Below, one piece after another: positions 51,156 to 59,895 of a DNA stretch of 64,000 nucleotides (within the stretch, counting starts at the first letter, position 1; every line of letters starts with the position of its first letter). This DNA comes from Klebsiella michiganensis (GTDB lineage Bacteria; Pseudomonadota; Gammaproteobacteria; Enterobacterales; Enterobacteriaceae). Made by a program: the position numbers and the translations under genes. Location: contig CP011077.1 of the NCBI GenBank assembly GCA_000963575.1, positions 558,001-622,000 of the forward strand. The letters are read 5' to 3'. Under the pieces are notes generated by a model, which was given only the letters and a program-made list of their open reading frames with translations, was not told the DNA's origin and ran no database searches.

Positions 51156-51567
51156 CATAGCTGCGGCGTATGCCATCGAGCTGCGCAGTCACGCTTTTCC
51201 CTGGAGTGAAAAAACCTTTGCCAGCAATCAGGGCGAGCGCTACTTCAATTTACGGCTGGACGTTGATGGCCAGTTTGCCGCTTTTGCAATAACGCAGGTC
51301 ATTCTCGACGAGGCCACGTTGTTTAATATTGCGGTCGATCCGGCATATCAGCGGCAAGGGCTTGGGAAAGCGCTGCTTGAGCATCTCATTGCTGAGCTTG
51401 AGAAGCGGGATGTCTTTACGCTGTGGCTGGAGGTTCGAGCCTCTAACGTTGCGGCGAGGACGCTATACGAAAACCTGGGCTTTAACGAAGCGACGGTGCG
51501 TCGCAATTATTATCCTGCAAAAGAAGGTCGGGAAGACGCGATAGTTATGGCGCTCCCCCTCGGTTAA
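51124..51567 (+). CDS. rimI: Ribosomal protein S18-alanine N-acetyltransferase
   Basis: 147 aa (E. coli 148) GNAT-fold enzyme acetylating the N-terminal Ala of S18. The start is the ATG at 51124 (MNTISSLTPNDIAAAY), inside the 3' end of holD. Acetyl-CoA binding motif A is VDPAYQRQGLGKALLEHLI; NLGFNEATVRRNYYPAKEGR is the conserved end. Same overlap and order as in E. coli. Confidence 0.96.
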   Translation: MNTISSLTPNDIAAAYAIELRSHAFPWSEKTFASNQGERYFNLRLDVDGQFAAFAITQVILDEATLFNIAVDPAYQRQGLGKALLEHLIAELEKRDVFTLWLEVRASNVAARTLYENLGFNEATVRRNYYPAKEGREDAIVMALPLG

Positions 51568-51585
51568 TTTTTAAAAGGTGTGTGG

Positions 51586-52263
51586 ATGAACTGGGACTGG
51601 ATTTTATTTGATGCGGACGAAACGCTGTTTACTTTTGACGCGTTCGGCGGTTTGCAGCGCATGTTTCTCGATTACAGCGTGACCTTTACTGCAGATGATT
51701 TCCAGGAGTACCAGGCGGTAAACAAGCCGCTGTGGGTAGACTACCAGAACGGGGCGATTACCGCGCTGCAGCTGCAGCTCAGGCGTTTTGAGGACTGGGC
51801 AGGGCGGCTGAATGTGCCGTCAGCTGAGCTTAACGACGCCTTTTTATCCGCCATGGCCGAGATTTGCGCCCCGTTGCCCGGAGCCGTTTCTCTTCTGAAC
51901 GCGCTTAAAGGCAAGGCCAAACTTGGCATCATCACCAACGGTTTTACCGCACTCCAGCAGATCCGCCTTGAGCGTACCGGCCTGCGTGACTATTTCGATC
52001 TGCTGGTGATTTCCGAGCAGGTTGGGGTGGCAAAACCCGATCGCCGCATTTTCGACTATACCTTCGAGCAGATGAAACAGCCTCCGCGCGACCGCGTTTT
52101 GATGGTCGGCGACACGGCAGAGTCCGACATTCTTGGCGGCATGAATGCCGGGATAGCAACCTGCTGGCTTAACGCCCACGGGCGCACCGCGCCGGAAGGG
52201 ATTGAACCGACCTGGCAGGTCACCTCGCTAAGTGAACTGGAGCAACTGCTGTGTAAGCCATGA
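51586..52263 (+). CDS. yjjG: Pyrimidine 5'-nucleotidase (house-cleaning HAD phosphatase)
   Basis: 225 aa, the E. coli YjjG length, from the ATG at 51586 (MNWDWILFDADETLF). It dephosphorylates UMP, dUMP, dTMP and modified analogues, guarding against odd nucleotides. HAD motif I is DADETLF, motif II ITNG, motif III VAKPDRRIF and motif IV VGDTAESDILGG. Likely cotranscribed with rimI 18 bp upstream. Confidence 0.96.
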   Translation: MNWDWILFDADETLFTFDAFGGLQRMFLDYSVTFTADDFQEYQAVNKPLWVDYQNGAITALQLQLRRFEDWAGRLNVPSAELNDAFLSAMAEICAPLPGAVSLLNALKGKAKLGIITNGFTALQQIRLERTGLRDYFDLLVISEQVGVAKPDRRIFDYTFEQMKQPPRDRVLMVGDTAESDILGGMNAGIATCWLNAHGRTAPEGIEPTWQVTSLSELEQLLCKP

Positions 52264-52363
52264 TTGTTGATTGTTAAACCCGCAATGATGGGTAAAATAG
52301 CCGCCAAATAACGTTCACTCGCCGCGTGGCTCAAGGCCGCGCGCACTTACAGAAGATGTAATT

Positions 52364-53953
52364 ATGACTTTGTCTCCTTATTTGCAAGAGGTGGCTAAAC
52401 GCCGCACTTTTGCCATTATTTCTCACCCGGATGCCGGTAAAACGACCATCACCGAAAAGGTACTGCTGTTCGGACAGGCGATCCAGACCGCCGGGACGGT
52501 AAAAGGCCGTGGCTCAAGTCAGCACGCTAAATCCGACTGGATGGAGATGGAAAAACAGCGTGGGATCTCGATCACCACCTCGGTGATGCAGTTCCCGTAT
52601 CGCGACAGCCTGGTAAACCTGCTGGATACCCCGGGACACGAAGACTTCTCCGAAGATACCTACCGTACCCTGACAGCCGTTGACTGCTGCCTGATGGTTA
52701 TCGATGCCGCAAAAGGGGTAGAAGATCGTACCCGTAAGTTGATGGAAGTCACCCGTCTGCGTGACACGCCGATCATCACCTTTATGAACAAACTGGACCG
52801 CGATATTCGCGATCCGATGGAAGTACTGGATGAAGTTGAGCGCGAGCTGAAGATCGGCTGTGCGCCAATCACCTGGCCAATCGGCTGCGGCAAGCTGTTC
52901 AAAGGGGTTTACCATCTTTATAAAGATGAAACCTACCTCTATCAGACCGGTAAAGGCCACACGATCCAGGAAGTGCGCATCGTGAAAGGGCTGAACAGCC
53001 CGGAACTCGACGCTGCGGTGGGGGAAGATCTCGCTCAGCAGCTGCGCGACGAGCTGGAACTGGTGCAGGGCGCTTCCAACGAATTCGATCACGAGCTGTT
53101 CCTGGCCGGTGAAATTACCCCGGTATTCTTCGGGACCGCGCTGGGTAACTTCGGCGTTGACCACATGCTGGATGGCCTGGTGGAGTGGGCGCCGGCCCCG
53201 ATGCCGCGTAAAACCGACACTCGTCTGGTGGAAGCTGCGGACGAGAAGTTCACCGGTTTCGTCTTTAAGATCCAGGCCAACATGGACCCGAAACACCGTG
53301 ACCGCGTCGCTTTTATGCGCGTCGTGTCCGGTAAGTATGAAAAGGGCATGAAGCTGCGCCAGGTACGTATCGGCAAAGACGTCATTATTTCTGACGCACT
53401 GACCTTTATGGCCGGGGATCGTTCTCACGTGGAAGAAGCTTATCCGGGCGATATTATCGGCCTGCACAACCACGGCACGATTCAGATAGGCGACACCTTT
53501 ACCCAGGGTGAGATGATGAAGTTCACCGGCATTCCGAACTTCGCCCCGGAACTGTTCCGCCGCATTCGTCTGCGCGATCCGCTTAAGCAGAAGCAGTTGC
53601 TTAAAGGCCTGGTTCAGCTGTCTGAAGAAGGTGCCGTGCAGGTGTTCCGTCCTATTGCCAACAACGATCTTATCGTTGGCGCGGTCGGGGTTCTGCAGTT
53701 CGACGTGGTCGTTGCTCGCCTGAAAAGCGAATACAACGTGGAAGCGATTTACGAATCGGTCAACGTGGCGACGGCGCGTTGGGTTGAAGGGAACGACGTT
53801 AAGAAGTTTGAAGAATTCAAACGCAAAAACGAAGTTCAGCTGGCGCTGGATGGCGGCGACAACCTGACCTATATCGCACCAACGATGGTAAACCTGAACA
53901 TTACTCAGGAACGTTACCCTGACGTTACCTTCCGTAAAACGCGCGAGCATTAA
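52364..53953 (+). CDS. prfC: Peptide chain release factor 3
   Basis: 529 aa GTPase, E. coli length. RF3 removes RF1/RF2 from the ribosome after peptide release. G1 is SHPDAGKTTITEK near residue 20, G2 lies in QRGISITTSV, G3 in LLDTPGHEDFSEDT and G4 in FMNKLDRD; domains II and III follow. Own promoter region of 100 bp after yjjG. A hairpin terminator follows its stop codon. Confidence 0.98.
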   Translation: MTLSPYLQEVAKRRTFAIISHPDAGKTTITEKVLLFGQAIQTAGTVKGRGSSQHAKSDWMEMEKQRGISITTSVMQFPYRDSLVNLLDTPGHEDFSEDTYRTLTAVDCCLMVIDAAKGVEDRTRKLMEVTRLRDTPIITFMNKLDRDIRDPMEVLDEVERELKIGCAPITWPIGCGKLFKGVYHLYKDETYLYQTGKGHTIQEVRIVKGLNSPELDAAVGEDLAQQLRDELELVQGASNEFDHELFLAGEITPVFFGTALGNFGVDHMLDGLVEWAPAPMPRKTDTRLVEAADEKFTGFVFKIQANMDPKHRDRVAFMRVVSGKYEKGMKLRQVRIGKDVIISDALTFMAGDRSHVEEAYPGDIIGLHNHGTIQIGDTFTQGEMMKFTGIPNFAPELFRRIRLRDPLKQKQLLKGLVQLSEEGAVQVFRPIANNDLIVGAVGVLQFDVVVARLKSEYNVEAIYESVNVATARWVEGNDVKKFEEFKRKNEVQLALDGGDNLTYIAPTMVNLNITQERYPDVTFRKTREH

Positions 53954-53963
53954 TTGTCAGTCA

Positions 53964-53987
53964 GAGCGCGGCGTTCGCCGCGCTCTT
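53964..53987 (+). terminator. prfC: prfC terminator
   Basis: GAGCGCGGC (53964-53972) / GCCGCGCTC (53977-53985), loop GTTC, followed by TTCTC only. Confidence 0.65.
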
Positions 53988-54079
53988 CTCACTTTCCCTG
54001 TCTTTTGAATCCCTTGCAGAATCCTCTTAATTTCCTGCTAATCCTGCGTCATTGCTGCTTTTTCCATCAACACGTCATG

Positions 54080-54268
54080 CACTTTTATGATTGTGATCTA
54101 TATTTAACAAAGTGATGACATTTTTATTGGACGAAAGCTCCGGGAATTAATCATTTTCTGGTGTCTTGTTAGCGTTTCCTCAGGTCATCTCAATATTAAT
54201 AGCTGATTTTTTCAGCTTACGGGAAACGAGAAAGCTCAAATGATGAGCAAACCTACAGGAATTAATCG
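54080..54268 (+). promoter_or_regulatory. osmY: osmY upstream region, candidate sigma-S promoter
   Basis: AT-rich leader. TGTGATCTATATTTAACA (54092-54109) contains a sigma-S-like -10 (CTATATTTAA) and half of a CRP-type site (TGTGA). E. coli osmY is sigma-S dependent and CRP-affected; exact sites here are tentative. Confidence 0.35.
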
Positions 54269-54880
54269 ATGACTACGACTAAGATTTCAAAAACTCTGCT
54301 GGCGGTTGTGTTGGGTTCTGTACTGGCAAGCACCAGCGCCTTTGCCGAAGACACTCTGCTCAATAAAACGGAATCCACCGCTGATAGCGCAGGGAAAAAA
54401 ATCGATAGCTCAATGACTAAAGTCGGTAATTTCATGGACGACAGCGGCATCACAGCGAAAGTTAAAGCAGCACTGGTTGACGATAAAAACATCAAAAGTA
54501 CCGACATTTCGGTCAAAACCGACAATAAAGTGGTCACCCTGAGCGGTTTTGTCGAGAGCCAGGCGCAGGCCGAGCAGGCTGTCGCCACGGCGAAAAAAGT
54601 GGAAGGCGTGACCTCGGTTAGCGACAAACTTCACGTTCGCGACGCTAAAACGCAGTCGGTGAAAGGTTATGCCGGTGATGCGGCCACAACCAGCGAGATC
54701 AAAGCGAAATTATTGGCCGACAGCATTGTGCCGTCCCGCCATGTAAAAGTGGAAACCACGGACGGAGTGGTTCAGCTGTCCGGTGAGGTGAAGTCCGCCG
54801 CCCAGTCTGAGAAGGCTGAAAGCATTGCCAAAGCTGTCGAAGGCGTAAAAAGCGTTAAAAACGATCTGAAAGTGAAGTAA
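54269..54880 (+). CDS. osmY: Periplasmic chaperone OsmY
   Basis: 203 aa (E. coli 201). Signal peptide MTTTKISKTLLAVVLGSVLA ending SAFA at residue 28. Two BON domains follow (DDSGITAKVKAALVDDKNIK... VEGVTSVSDKLHV, about 55-120, and TSEIKAKLLADSIVPSRHVK... GVKSVKNDLKV, about 135-202). It is induced by osmotic stress and stationary phase and assists folding of outer-membrane proteins including autotransporters, which is notable given the autotransporter at 8.7-11.7 kb. Confidence 0.96.
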   Translation: MTTTKISKTLLAVVLGSVLASTSAFAEDTLLNKTESTADSAGKKIDSSMTKVGNFMDDSGITAKVKAALVDDKNIKSTDISVKTDNKVVTLSGFVESQAQAEQAVATAKKVEGVTSVSDKLHVRDAKTQSVKGYAGDAATTSEIKAKLLADSIVPSRHVKVETTDGVVQLSGEVKSAAQSEKAESIAKAVEGVKSVKNDLKVK

Positions 54881-55013
54881 AGCAGCACCCGAAATGGCTT
54901 CCTGGACTCGTGCCGGGAAGCGATAAGCACCACCCTTATACATTATCGCCTGCGGGTGAGCCATTCGGCGCTCGTGAAGAAGCGATAAGATTCACTATGG
55001 TTAAGGAGAGTCT

Positions 55014-55175
55014 ATGTTTCGTTGGGGCATTATTTTTCTGGTTATAGCTTTGATCGCTGCGGCCCTGGGCTTCGGTGGTCTGGCGGGTACCGCAGCAGGT
55101 GCTGCAAAAATCGTCTTTATTGTCGGGATCATTCTGTTCCTGGTCAGCCTGTTTATGGGGCGCAGACGTCCTTAG
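55014..55175 (+). CDS. ytjA: DUF1328 small membrane protein YtjA
   Basis: 53 aa, nearly identical to E. coli YtjA: MFRWGIIFLVIALIAAALGF, then GGLAGTAAGAAKIVFIVGII and the RRRP end. Two membrane helices joined by a Gly/Ala turn. Ribosome site TAAGGAGAG before the ATG at 55014. It follows osmY by 133 bp and may share stress control. Function unknown. Confidence 0.93.
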   Translation: MFRWGIIFLVIALIAAALGFGGLAGTAAGAAKIVFIVGIILFLVSLFMGRRRP

Positions 55176-55204
55176 CAACAGTCATTAAGTAACATGCCGA
55201 TACA

Positions 55205-55229
55205 AAAGCCAGTCCCCGTGACTGGCTTT
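55205..55229 (+). terminator. ytjA: ytjA terminator
   Basis: AAAGCCAGTC / GACTGGCTTT, loop CCCGT; T content afterwards is modest. Confidence 0.7.
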
Positions 55230-55297
55230 CGCCGTTTTACTTAGCGCGCTATGGGTATAGGGTAGAAACTCATAACAACAGAATTCAGGAAAGCAGG

Positions 55298-56371
55298 GTG
55301 GGAAATCGTATACCCGTTACGCTCGGCAATATTGCGCCGCTGGCGAGCAAACCTTTTCGTCCTGGAAAACTCGCACTGATTTGTGAAGGGGGCGGGCAGC
55401 GCGGGATCTTTACGGCCGGGGTTCTGGACGAATTTATGCGCGCGGAATTCAACCCCTTTGATCTGTTTCTGGGCACCTCAGCCGGGGCGCAGAACCTCTC
55501 AGCCTACGTTTGCAATCAGCCGGGATACGCGCGCCGCGTCATTACGCGCTTCACCACGACGAGGGACTTCTTCAATCCGCTACGCTTTGCGCGTGGAGGT
55601 CACCTGATCGATCTCGACTGGCTGATTGAGTCGACCTCGGCCAGATTGCCCCTGTCGATGTCCAGTGCTGACCCGCTGTTTGAGCAGGGAAAAGAGTTCT
55701 TTATGTGTGCCTGCCGCAGCGATAACTATGCGGCGAATTATTTTTCGCCGACCGCGGATAGCTGGCTTAATTTGCTGAAAGCCTCCAGCGCCATTCCCGG
55801 TTTTTACCGCTCAGGCGTGGACATTGACGGCGTCAGCTATCAGGACGGGGGCATCAGCGATGCGGTACCGGTGCGGGAAGCGGTCAATCGCGGGGCGGAT
55901 ACGCTGGTAGTCATTCGCACCGTACCTTCACAGATGTACTACACGCCGCAGTGGTTCAAACATATGGAGCGCTGGTTGGGTGACAGCAGCCTACAGCCGC
56001 TTTTGAACCTGGTGCAGCATCACGAAGAAAGCTACCGTGAGATCCAAAGTTTCATTGAGAAGCCGCCCGGTAAACTTCGAATCTTCGAGATTTATCCGCC
56101 GAAAGCGCTGCTAAGCAGCGCGCTGGGCAGCCGCTTGCCCTCGCTGACGGCGGATTATCAAACGGGGCGCTTGTGCGGGCGCTATTTCCTGGCCACCATT
56201 GGCAAGCTGCTGGTGGCGAAGCCACCGTTAAGGCGTCATCTGCCGCGTATTAATACGCCTGGCCCATTGGTCATTTCTCCCACGGCGGCGGCAAACGAAT
56301 CGCTGGTTAAGCCGATAGATCCTGGCCTGCAGGCGAATGATGCCGCGTTTGATAATGAGGATCTTGCGTGA
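55298..56371 (+). CDS. yjjU: Patatin-like phospholipase, YjjU
   Basis: 357 aa, GTG start at 55298. Patatin catalytic parts are complete: oxyanion loop CEGGGQRGIF near residue 32, nucleophile Ser in GTSAGAQN near residue 62, and the Asp of the dyad in YQDGGISDAVP near residue 188. No signal peptide, so probably cytoplasmic. The physiological lipid is unknown. It overlaps yjjV by four bases (GTGA), so the two are coupled as in E. coli. Confidence 0.93.
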   Translation: MGNRIPVTLGNIAPLASKPFRPGKLALICEGGGQRGIFTAGVLDEFMRAEFNPFDLFLGTSAGAQNLSAYVCNQPGYARRVITRFTTTRDFFNPLRFARGGHLIDLDWLIESTSARLPLSMSSADPLFEQGKEFFMCACRSDNYAANYFSPTADSWLNLLKASSAIPGFYRSGVDIDGVSYQDGGISDAVPVREAVNRGADTLVVIRTVPSQMYYTPQWFKHMERWLGDSSLQPLLNLVQHHEESYREIQSFIEKPPGKLRIFEIYPPKALLSSALGSRLPSLTADYQTGRLCGRYFLATIGKLLVAKPPLRRHLPRINTPGPLVISPTAAANESLVKPIDPGLQANDAAFDNEDLA

Positions 56372-57144
56372 GTTTTACGTTCTACGACACCCATTGCCAC
56401 TTTGATTTTCCTCCCTTTACCGGGGATGAAGAGCACAGTCTCGCGCTGGCCGCTGAGGCCGGGGTGCGTAAAATCATCGTGCCCGCAATAGAAGCCGGAC
56501 GTTTTAATCGCGTACTCGCGCTTGCGCAGAAGCACCCGGCGCTTTATGCCGCCCTCGGTATGCATCCGATTGTGATTGAAAAGCATGATGAAGCGGGGCT
56601 TACCGCGTTAGAGGATCTTTTGCGGCAAAAACCGGCGAAGCTTATCGCCATCGGGGAGATTGGGCTGGATCTTTATCGCGAAGATCCGCAGTTCGACAGG
56701 CAGGAATTTATCCTCGGCGAGCAGCTAAAGCTGGCGAAGCGTTACGATCTGCCGGTGCTGCTTCACTCCCGTCGTACCCACGACAAGTTGGCGCTGCACC
56801 TGAAGCGCCATAATTTACCCAGAACCGGCGTGGTGCACGGTTTTGCCGGTAGCTTGCAGCAGGCGGAACGTTTTATAGCGATGGGCTATCGGATTGGCGT
56901 CGGCGGCACCATCACCTATCCGCGAGCCAGCAAAACCCGGGATGTGATGGCCCGTCTGCCGCTTTCATCGCTGTTGCTGGAAACCGATGCGCCGGATATG
57001 CCGCTGAACGGCTGGCAGGGGCAGCCCAACCGCCCGGAACGCGCGGCGAAGGTCTTCGACACGCTGTGTGAATTACGCCCCGAGCCAGCAGAAATCATTG
57101 CTAATGCCTTGAAAAACAACGCAGACGAATTATTCGCCTTCTAA
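56368..57144 (+). CDS. yjjV: TatD-family metal-dependent hydrolase, YjjV
   Basis: 258 aa, GTG start at 56368. TatD-type amidohydrolase barrel: first metal pair in DTHCHFDF near residue 8, Glu in AIGEIGLDLY near residue 98, His in VLLHSRRTHDKL and VVHGFAGS, Asp in ETDAPDMPL near 207. Relatives act as DNases or exonucleases; a precise role is unproven. Ends the yjjU-yjjV unit; E. coli has yjjW and yjjI next, missing here. Confidence 0.93.
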   Translation: MSFTFYDTHCHFDFPPFTGDEEHSLALAAEAGVRKIIVPAIEAGRFNRVLALAQKHPALYAALGMHPIVIEKHDEAGLTALEDLLRQKPAKLIAIGEIGLDLYREDPQFDRQEFILGEQLKLAKRYDLPVLLHSRRTHDKLALHLKRHNLPRTGVVHGFAGSLQQAERFIAMGYRIGVGGTITYPRASKTRDVMARLPLSSLLLETDAPDMPLNGWQGQPNRPERAAKVFDTLCELRPEPAEIIANALKNNADELFAF

Positions 57145-57185
57145 TGAGTCACGCTCAAAGTGTGACTTCCATCACCTTGCTATGT

Positions 57186-57203
57186 AAATGTTTCTATACA
57201 TTT
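57186..57203. promoter_or_regulatory. Inverted repeat upstream of the nucleoside transporter
   Basis: AAATGT-TTCTAT-ACATTT, 112 bp before the ATG at 57316. The half-sites look CRP-like but the spacer is 6 instead of 10 bases, so the binding protein is unclear. Confidence 0.3.
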
Positions 57204-57315
57204 CGTCCTATACGTGATTGCTCCGGCACTTTTCCCATGCCTGTGGTTATAATCCGCGCGCTAAAAAGGGGCTGCTAAAGCCCGAATCTTTCCAGTTGAT
57301 ACACAGGGATACTGT

Positions 57316-58593
57316 ATGCAAATACTCATGGGATTGATCGGCATGGTGGCATTGCTGCTGATCGCCGTTTTACTCTCCAGCAACCGCAAGGCGATCAACC
57401 TGCGCACAGTCATTGGCGCGTGGCTTATCCAGATCGGTATCGGGGCGCTGATCCTTTACGTTCCCGTCGGGCGTAAAGTCCTGCTCGCGATGTCTGAAGG
57501 GGTGGCGAACGTCATCGCCTACGGCAACTCAGGGATTTCCTTCCTGTTTGGCGGGCTGGTTTCTGACAAAATGTTTGAAGTCTTTGGCGGCGGCGGCTTT
57601 ATCTTCGCGCTGCGAGTACTGCCGATCATCGTCTTCTTCTCCTCGCTTATTGCCGTGCTTTACTACCTCGGCGTGATGCAGTTAGTGATCCGCATCCTCG
57701 GCGGCGGTTTACGCAAGGTGCTAAAAACTTCGCGTACCGAATCCTTGTCAGCAACCGCGAATATCTTCGTCGGGCAAACTGAAGCCCCGCTTGTGGTTCG
57801 GCCTTACATCTCGACCATGACCCGTTCTGAACTGTTTGCCGTGATGTGCGGTGGCCTTGCCTCCGTGGCGGGCTCCGTGCTGGCGGGTTATGCACAAATG
57901 GGCGTGCCGCTGGAATACCTGATAGCCGCGTCATTTATGGCCGCGCCGGGCGGGCTGCTGTTTGCCAAGATCATGCTGCCTGAGACAGAAACGCCGAACG
58001 ACACGCCGGAGCTGGAGTCGATGAAAAACGATCCCGACCGCCCGGCTAACGTTCTGGATGCGGCGGCGTCTGGCGCAGCCTCAGGGATGCAGCTGGCGCT
58101 GAATGTCGGGGCGATGCTGCTGGCGTTTGTTGCGCTAATTGCCTTGCTGAACGGTATGCTTTCCGGCATCGGGGGCTGGTTCAACTATCCGCAACTTTCG
58201 CTGGAATTGATGCTCGGCTGGGTGTTCTCACCGGTAGCCTGGCTGATTGGCGTGCCGTGGAGTGAGGCGACAGTAGCCGGATCGTTTATCGGCCAGAAGC
58301 TGATCATCAACGAGTTTGTCGCCTACCTGAACTTCGGCGCTTACCTGAAGGATGATGCCGAAGTGGCTGCGGCGGGCCTGCAGGTGCTTTCTGGCCATAC
58401 TAAGGCGATTATCTCCTTCGCACTGTGTGGATTTGCTAACCTTTCTTCTATCGCCATTCTGATCGGCGGCCTGGGCAGCATGGCGCCAAACCGTCGGCAT
58501 GATGTGGCTCAACTGGGCATGAAGGCCGTGGCGGCGGGGACGCTGTCCAACCTGATGAGTGCCACTATCGCCGGGCTTTTCCTGGCGCTGTAA
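57316..58593 (+). CDS. NupC-family concentrative nucleoside transporter
   Basis: 425 aa CNT-family cation/nucleoside symporter, paralogous to NupC/NupX. Membrane segments begin MQILMGLIGMVALLLIAVLL. Family motifs include FIFALRVLPIIVFFSSLIAV, the substrate loops FVGQTEAPLVVRPYISTMTR and LSGHTKAIISFALCGFANLS, and the end TIAGLFLAL. It sits directly upstream of the deo operon, in the place held by yjjW-yjjI in E. coli, so uptake of deoxynucleosides for DeoCABD is its probable job (inference). Confidence 0.93.
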   Translation: MQILMGLIGMVALLLIAVLLSSNRKAINLRTVIGAWLIQIGIGALILYVPVGRKVLLAMSEGVANVIAYGNSGISFLFGGLVSDKMFEVFGGGGFIFALRVLPIIVFFSSLIAVLYYLGVMQLVIRILGGGLRKVLKTSRTESLSATANIFVGQTEAPLVVRPYISTMTRSELFAVMCGGLASVAGSVLAGYAQMGVPLEYLIAASFMAAPGGLLFAKIMLPETETPNDTPELESMKNDPDRPANVLDAAASGAASGMQLALNVGAMLLAFVALIALLNGMLSGIGGWFNYPQLSLELMLGWVFSPVAWLIGVPWSEATVAGSFIGQKLIINEFVAYLNFGAYLKDDAEVAAAGLQVLSGHTKAIISFALCGFANLSSIAILIGGLGSMAPNRRHDVAQLGMKAVAAGTLSNLMSATIAGLFLAL

Positions 58594-58606
58594 TCTGCAA
58601 CAGAAA

Positions 58607-58622
58607 TGTTATAATAATAACA
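58607..58622. promoter_or_regulatory. DeoR-type operator, distal
   Basis: TGTTATAATAATAACA agrees with the strong operator at 58784-58799 at 13 of 16 positions, and lies 13 bp after the transporter stop codon. DNA looping between two sites is known for E. coli DeoR. Confidence 0.6.
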
Positions 58623-58745
58623 TTAAGCGGTAACCGATGGCTGGCGCCCTGCCAGCCATTTTCTTGCTTCCCGGCGCAATTTAGCGCGTTATTTTGTTTC
58701 TTTAATCACATATACTCTATGAAATCTTGCAATTCCCGCTTTGGC

Positions 58746-58767
58746 TTTTGTGAGGCGAGACACAAAA
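58746..58767. promoter_or_regulatory. deoC: CRP-type site of the deo promoter
   Basis: TTTTGTGAGGCGAGACACAAAA: TGTGA-N6-ACACA, one mismatch from the CRP core TGTGA-N6-TCACA, 16 bp upstream of the strong DeoR operator. Confidence 0.6.
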
Positions 58768-58783
58768 TTGCATCGGTGGTGAG

Positions 58784-58799
58784 TGTTAGAATTCTAACA
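58784..58799. promoter_or_regulatory. deoC: DeoR operator, proximal
   Basis: TGTTAGAATTCTAACA, a perfect 16-bp palindrome essentially the E. coli deo operator. The remaining 139 bp to deoC form a long leader whose purpose I cannot read. Confidence 0.85.
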
Positions 58800-58938
58800 T
58801 TGCAACCGGCAATGTGCGGTGAGAAGGATCTCAATGTGAGGGGAACCCTGGTGACCACTCTTCTTCAAGGAACCAAGTCCGCTCCAACGTGTTGAGTTTC
58901 CAGGCCGGAGACTTATTTACCTTTTGTTGGAGAGCGTT

Positions 58939-59718
58939 ATGACCGATTTAACCCAAAGCAGCCTGCGTGCACTGAAACTGATGGATCTGACTACCCTGAA
59001 CGAGGATGACACTAATGAGAAAGTCATCGCTCTGTGTCATCAGGCGAAAACGGCCGTCGGTAACACCGCTGCAATCTGTATCTACCCGCGTTTTATCCCA
59101 ATTGCCCGTAAAACCCTGAAAGAGCAGGGTACGCCGGACATCCGCATTGCGACCGTTACTAACTTCCCGCACGGTAACGACGATATCGACATCGCGCTGG
59201 CAGAAACCCGCGCCGCTATCGCTTACGGCGCAGATGAAGTGGACGTGGTCTTTCCATACCGTGCGCTGATTGCCGGTAACGAGCAGGTAGGTTTCGACCT
59301 GGTGAAAGCGTGTAAAGACGCCTGCGCCAGCGCTAACGTACTGCTGAAAGTGATCATCGAAACCGGAGAGCTGAAAACCGAAGAACTGATCCGTAAAGCT
59401 TCTGCCATCGCGATCAAAGCCGGGGCCGACTTCATCAAAACCTCGACCGGTAAAGTACCTGTTAACGCCACGCCGGAAAGCGCTCGCATCATGATGGAAG
59501 TGATCCGCGACATGGGCGTGGAAAAAACCGTAGGCTTCAAACCGGCCGGTGGCGTTCGTTCTGCTGAAGATGCTGCGCAGTTCCTCGCTATCGCGGACGA
59601 TCTGTTCGGTGCCGATTGGGCCGACTCCCGCCATTACCGCTTTGGGGCGTCCAGCCTGTTAGCCAGCCTGCTGAAAGCGCTGGGCCACGGCGACGGTAAA
59701 AGCGCCAGCAGCTACTGA
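58939..59718 (+). CDS. deoC: Deoxyribose-phosphate aldolase
   Basis: 259 aa, equal to E. coli DeoC, using the ATG at 58939 (MTDLTQSSLRALKLMDLTTL) with TTGGAGAGCGTT before it. It cleaves 2-deoxyribose 5-phosphate to glyceraldehyde 3-phosphate and acetaldehyde. The Schiff-base Lys is in DFIKTSTGKVP near residue 167; the second active Lys is in VGFKPAGGVR near 201. First gene of deoCABD, under DeoR and CRP sites. Confidence 0.98.
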   Translation: MTDLTQSSLRALKLMDLTTLNEDDTNEKVIALCHQAKTAVGNTAAICIYPRFIPIARKTLKEQGTPDIRIATVTNFPHGNDDIDIALAETRAAIAYGADEVDVVFPYRALIAGNEQVGFDLVKACKDACASANVLLKVIIETGELKTEELIRKASAIAIKAGADFIKTSTGKVPVNATPESARIMMEVIRDMGVEKTVGFKPAGGVRSAEDAAQFLAIADDLFGADWADSRHYRFGASSLLASLLKALGHGDGKSASSY

Positions 59719-59838
59719 TTACTCGTCATACTTCAAGCCGCAGGTGCGTAAGCTGCACTCCCTCACCCCAAGGGGCCAGTGCAAGCGTGGTTCAAAACGC
59801 TAAGCGTTTTGTCCTGCGACTCGAATTATCCTGAGTAT
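59719..59838. repeat. Dispersed ~120-bp enterobacterial repeat, copy 2, inside the deo operon
   Basis: Starts ACTCGTCATACTTCAAGCCG and ends near CGACTCGAATTATC, with CTGCACTCCCTCACCCCA in common with the copy at 20387-20516. The inner part differs (AAAACGCTAAGCGTTTT, a 17-bp palindrome at about 59797). Located between deoC and deoA, where it may affect mRNA stability. Confidence 0.7.
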
Positions 59839-59895
59839 TCTTTCTTTGCGGCGGGTTTTCCGCCGCCTTTCACCCGCATTTCTTAGGGGGTTGCC

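Noticed and set aside
52514..53950. Minus-strand 478-codon frame over prfC
   Set aside because: Antisense shadow of a fully conserved RF3 gene.
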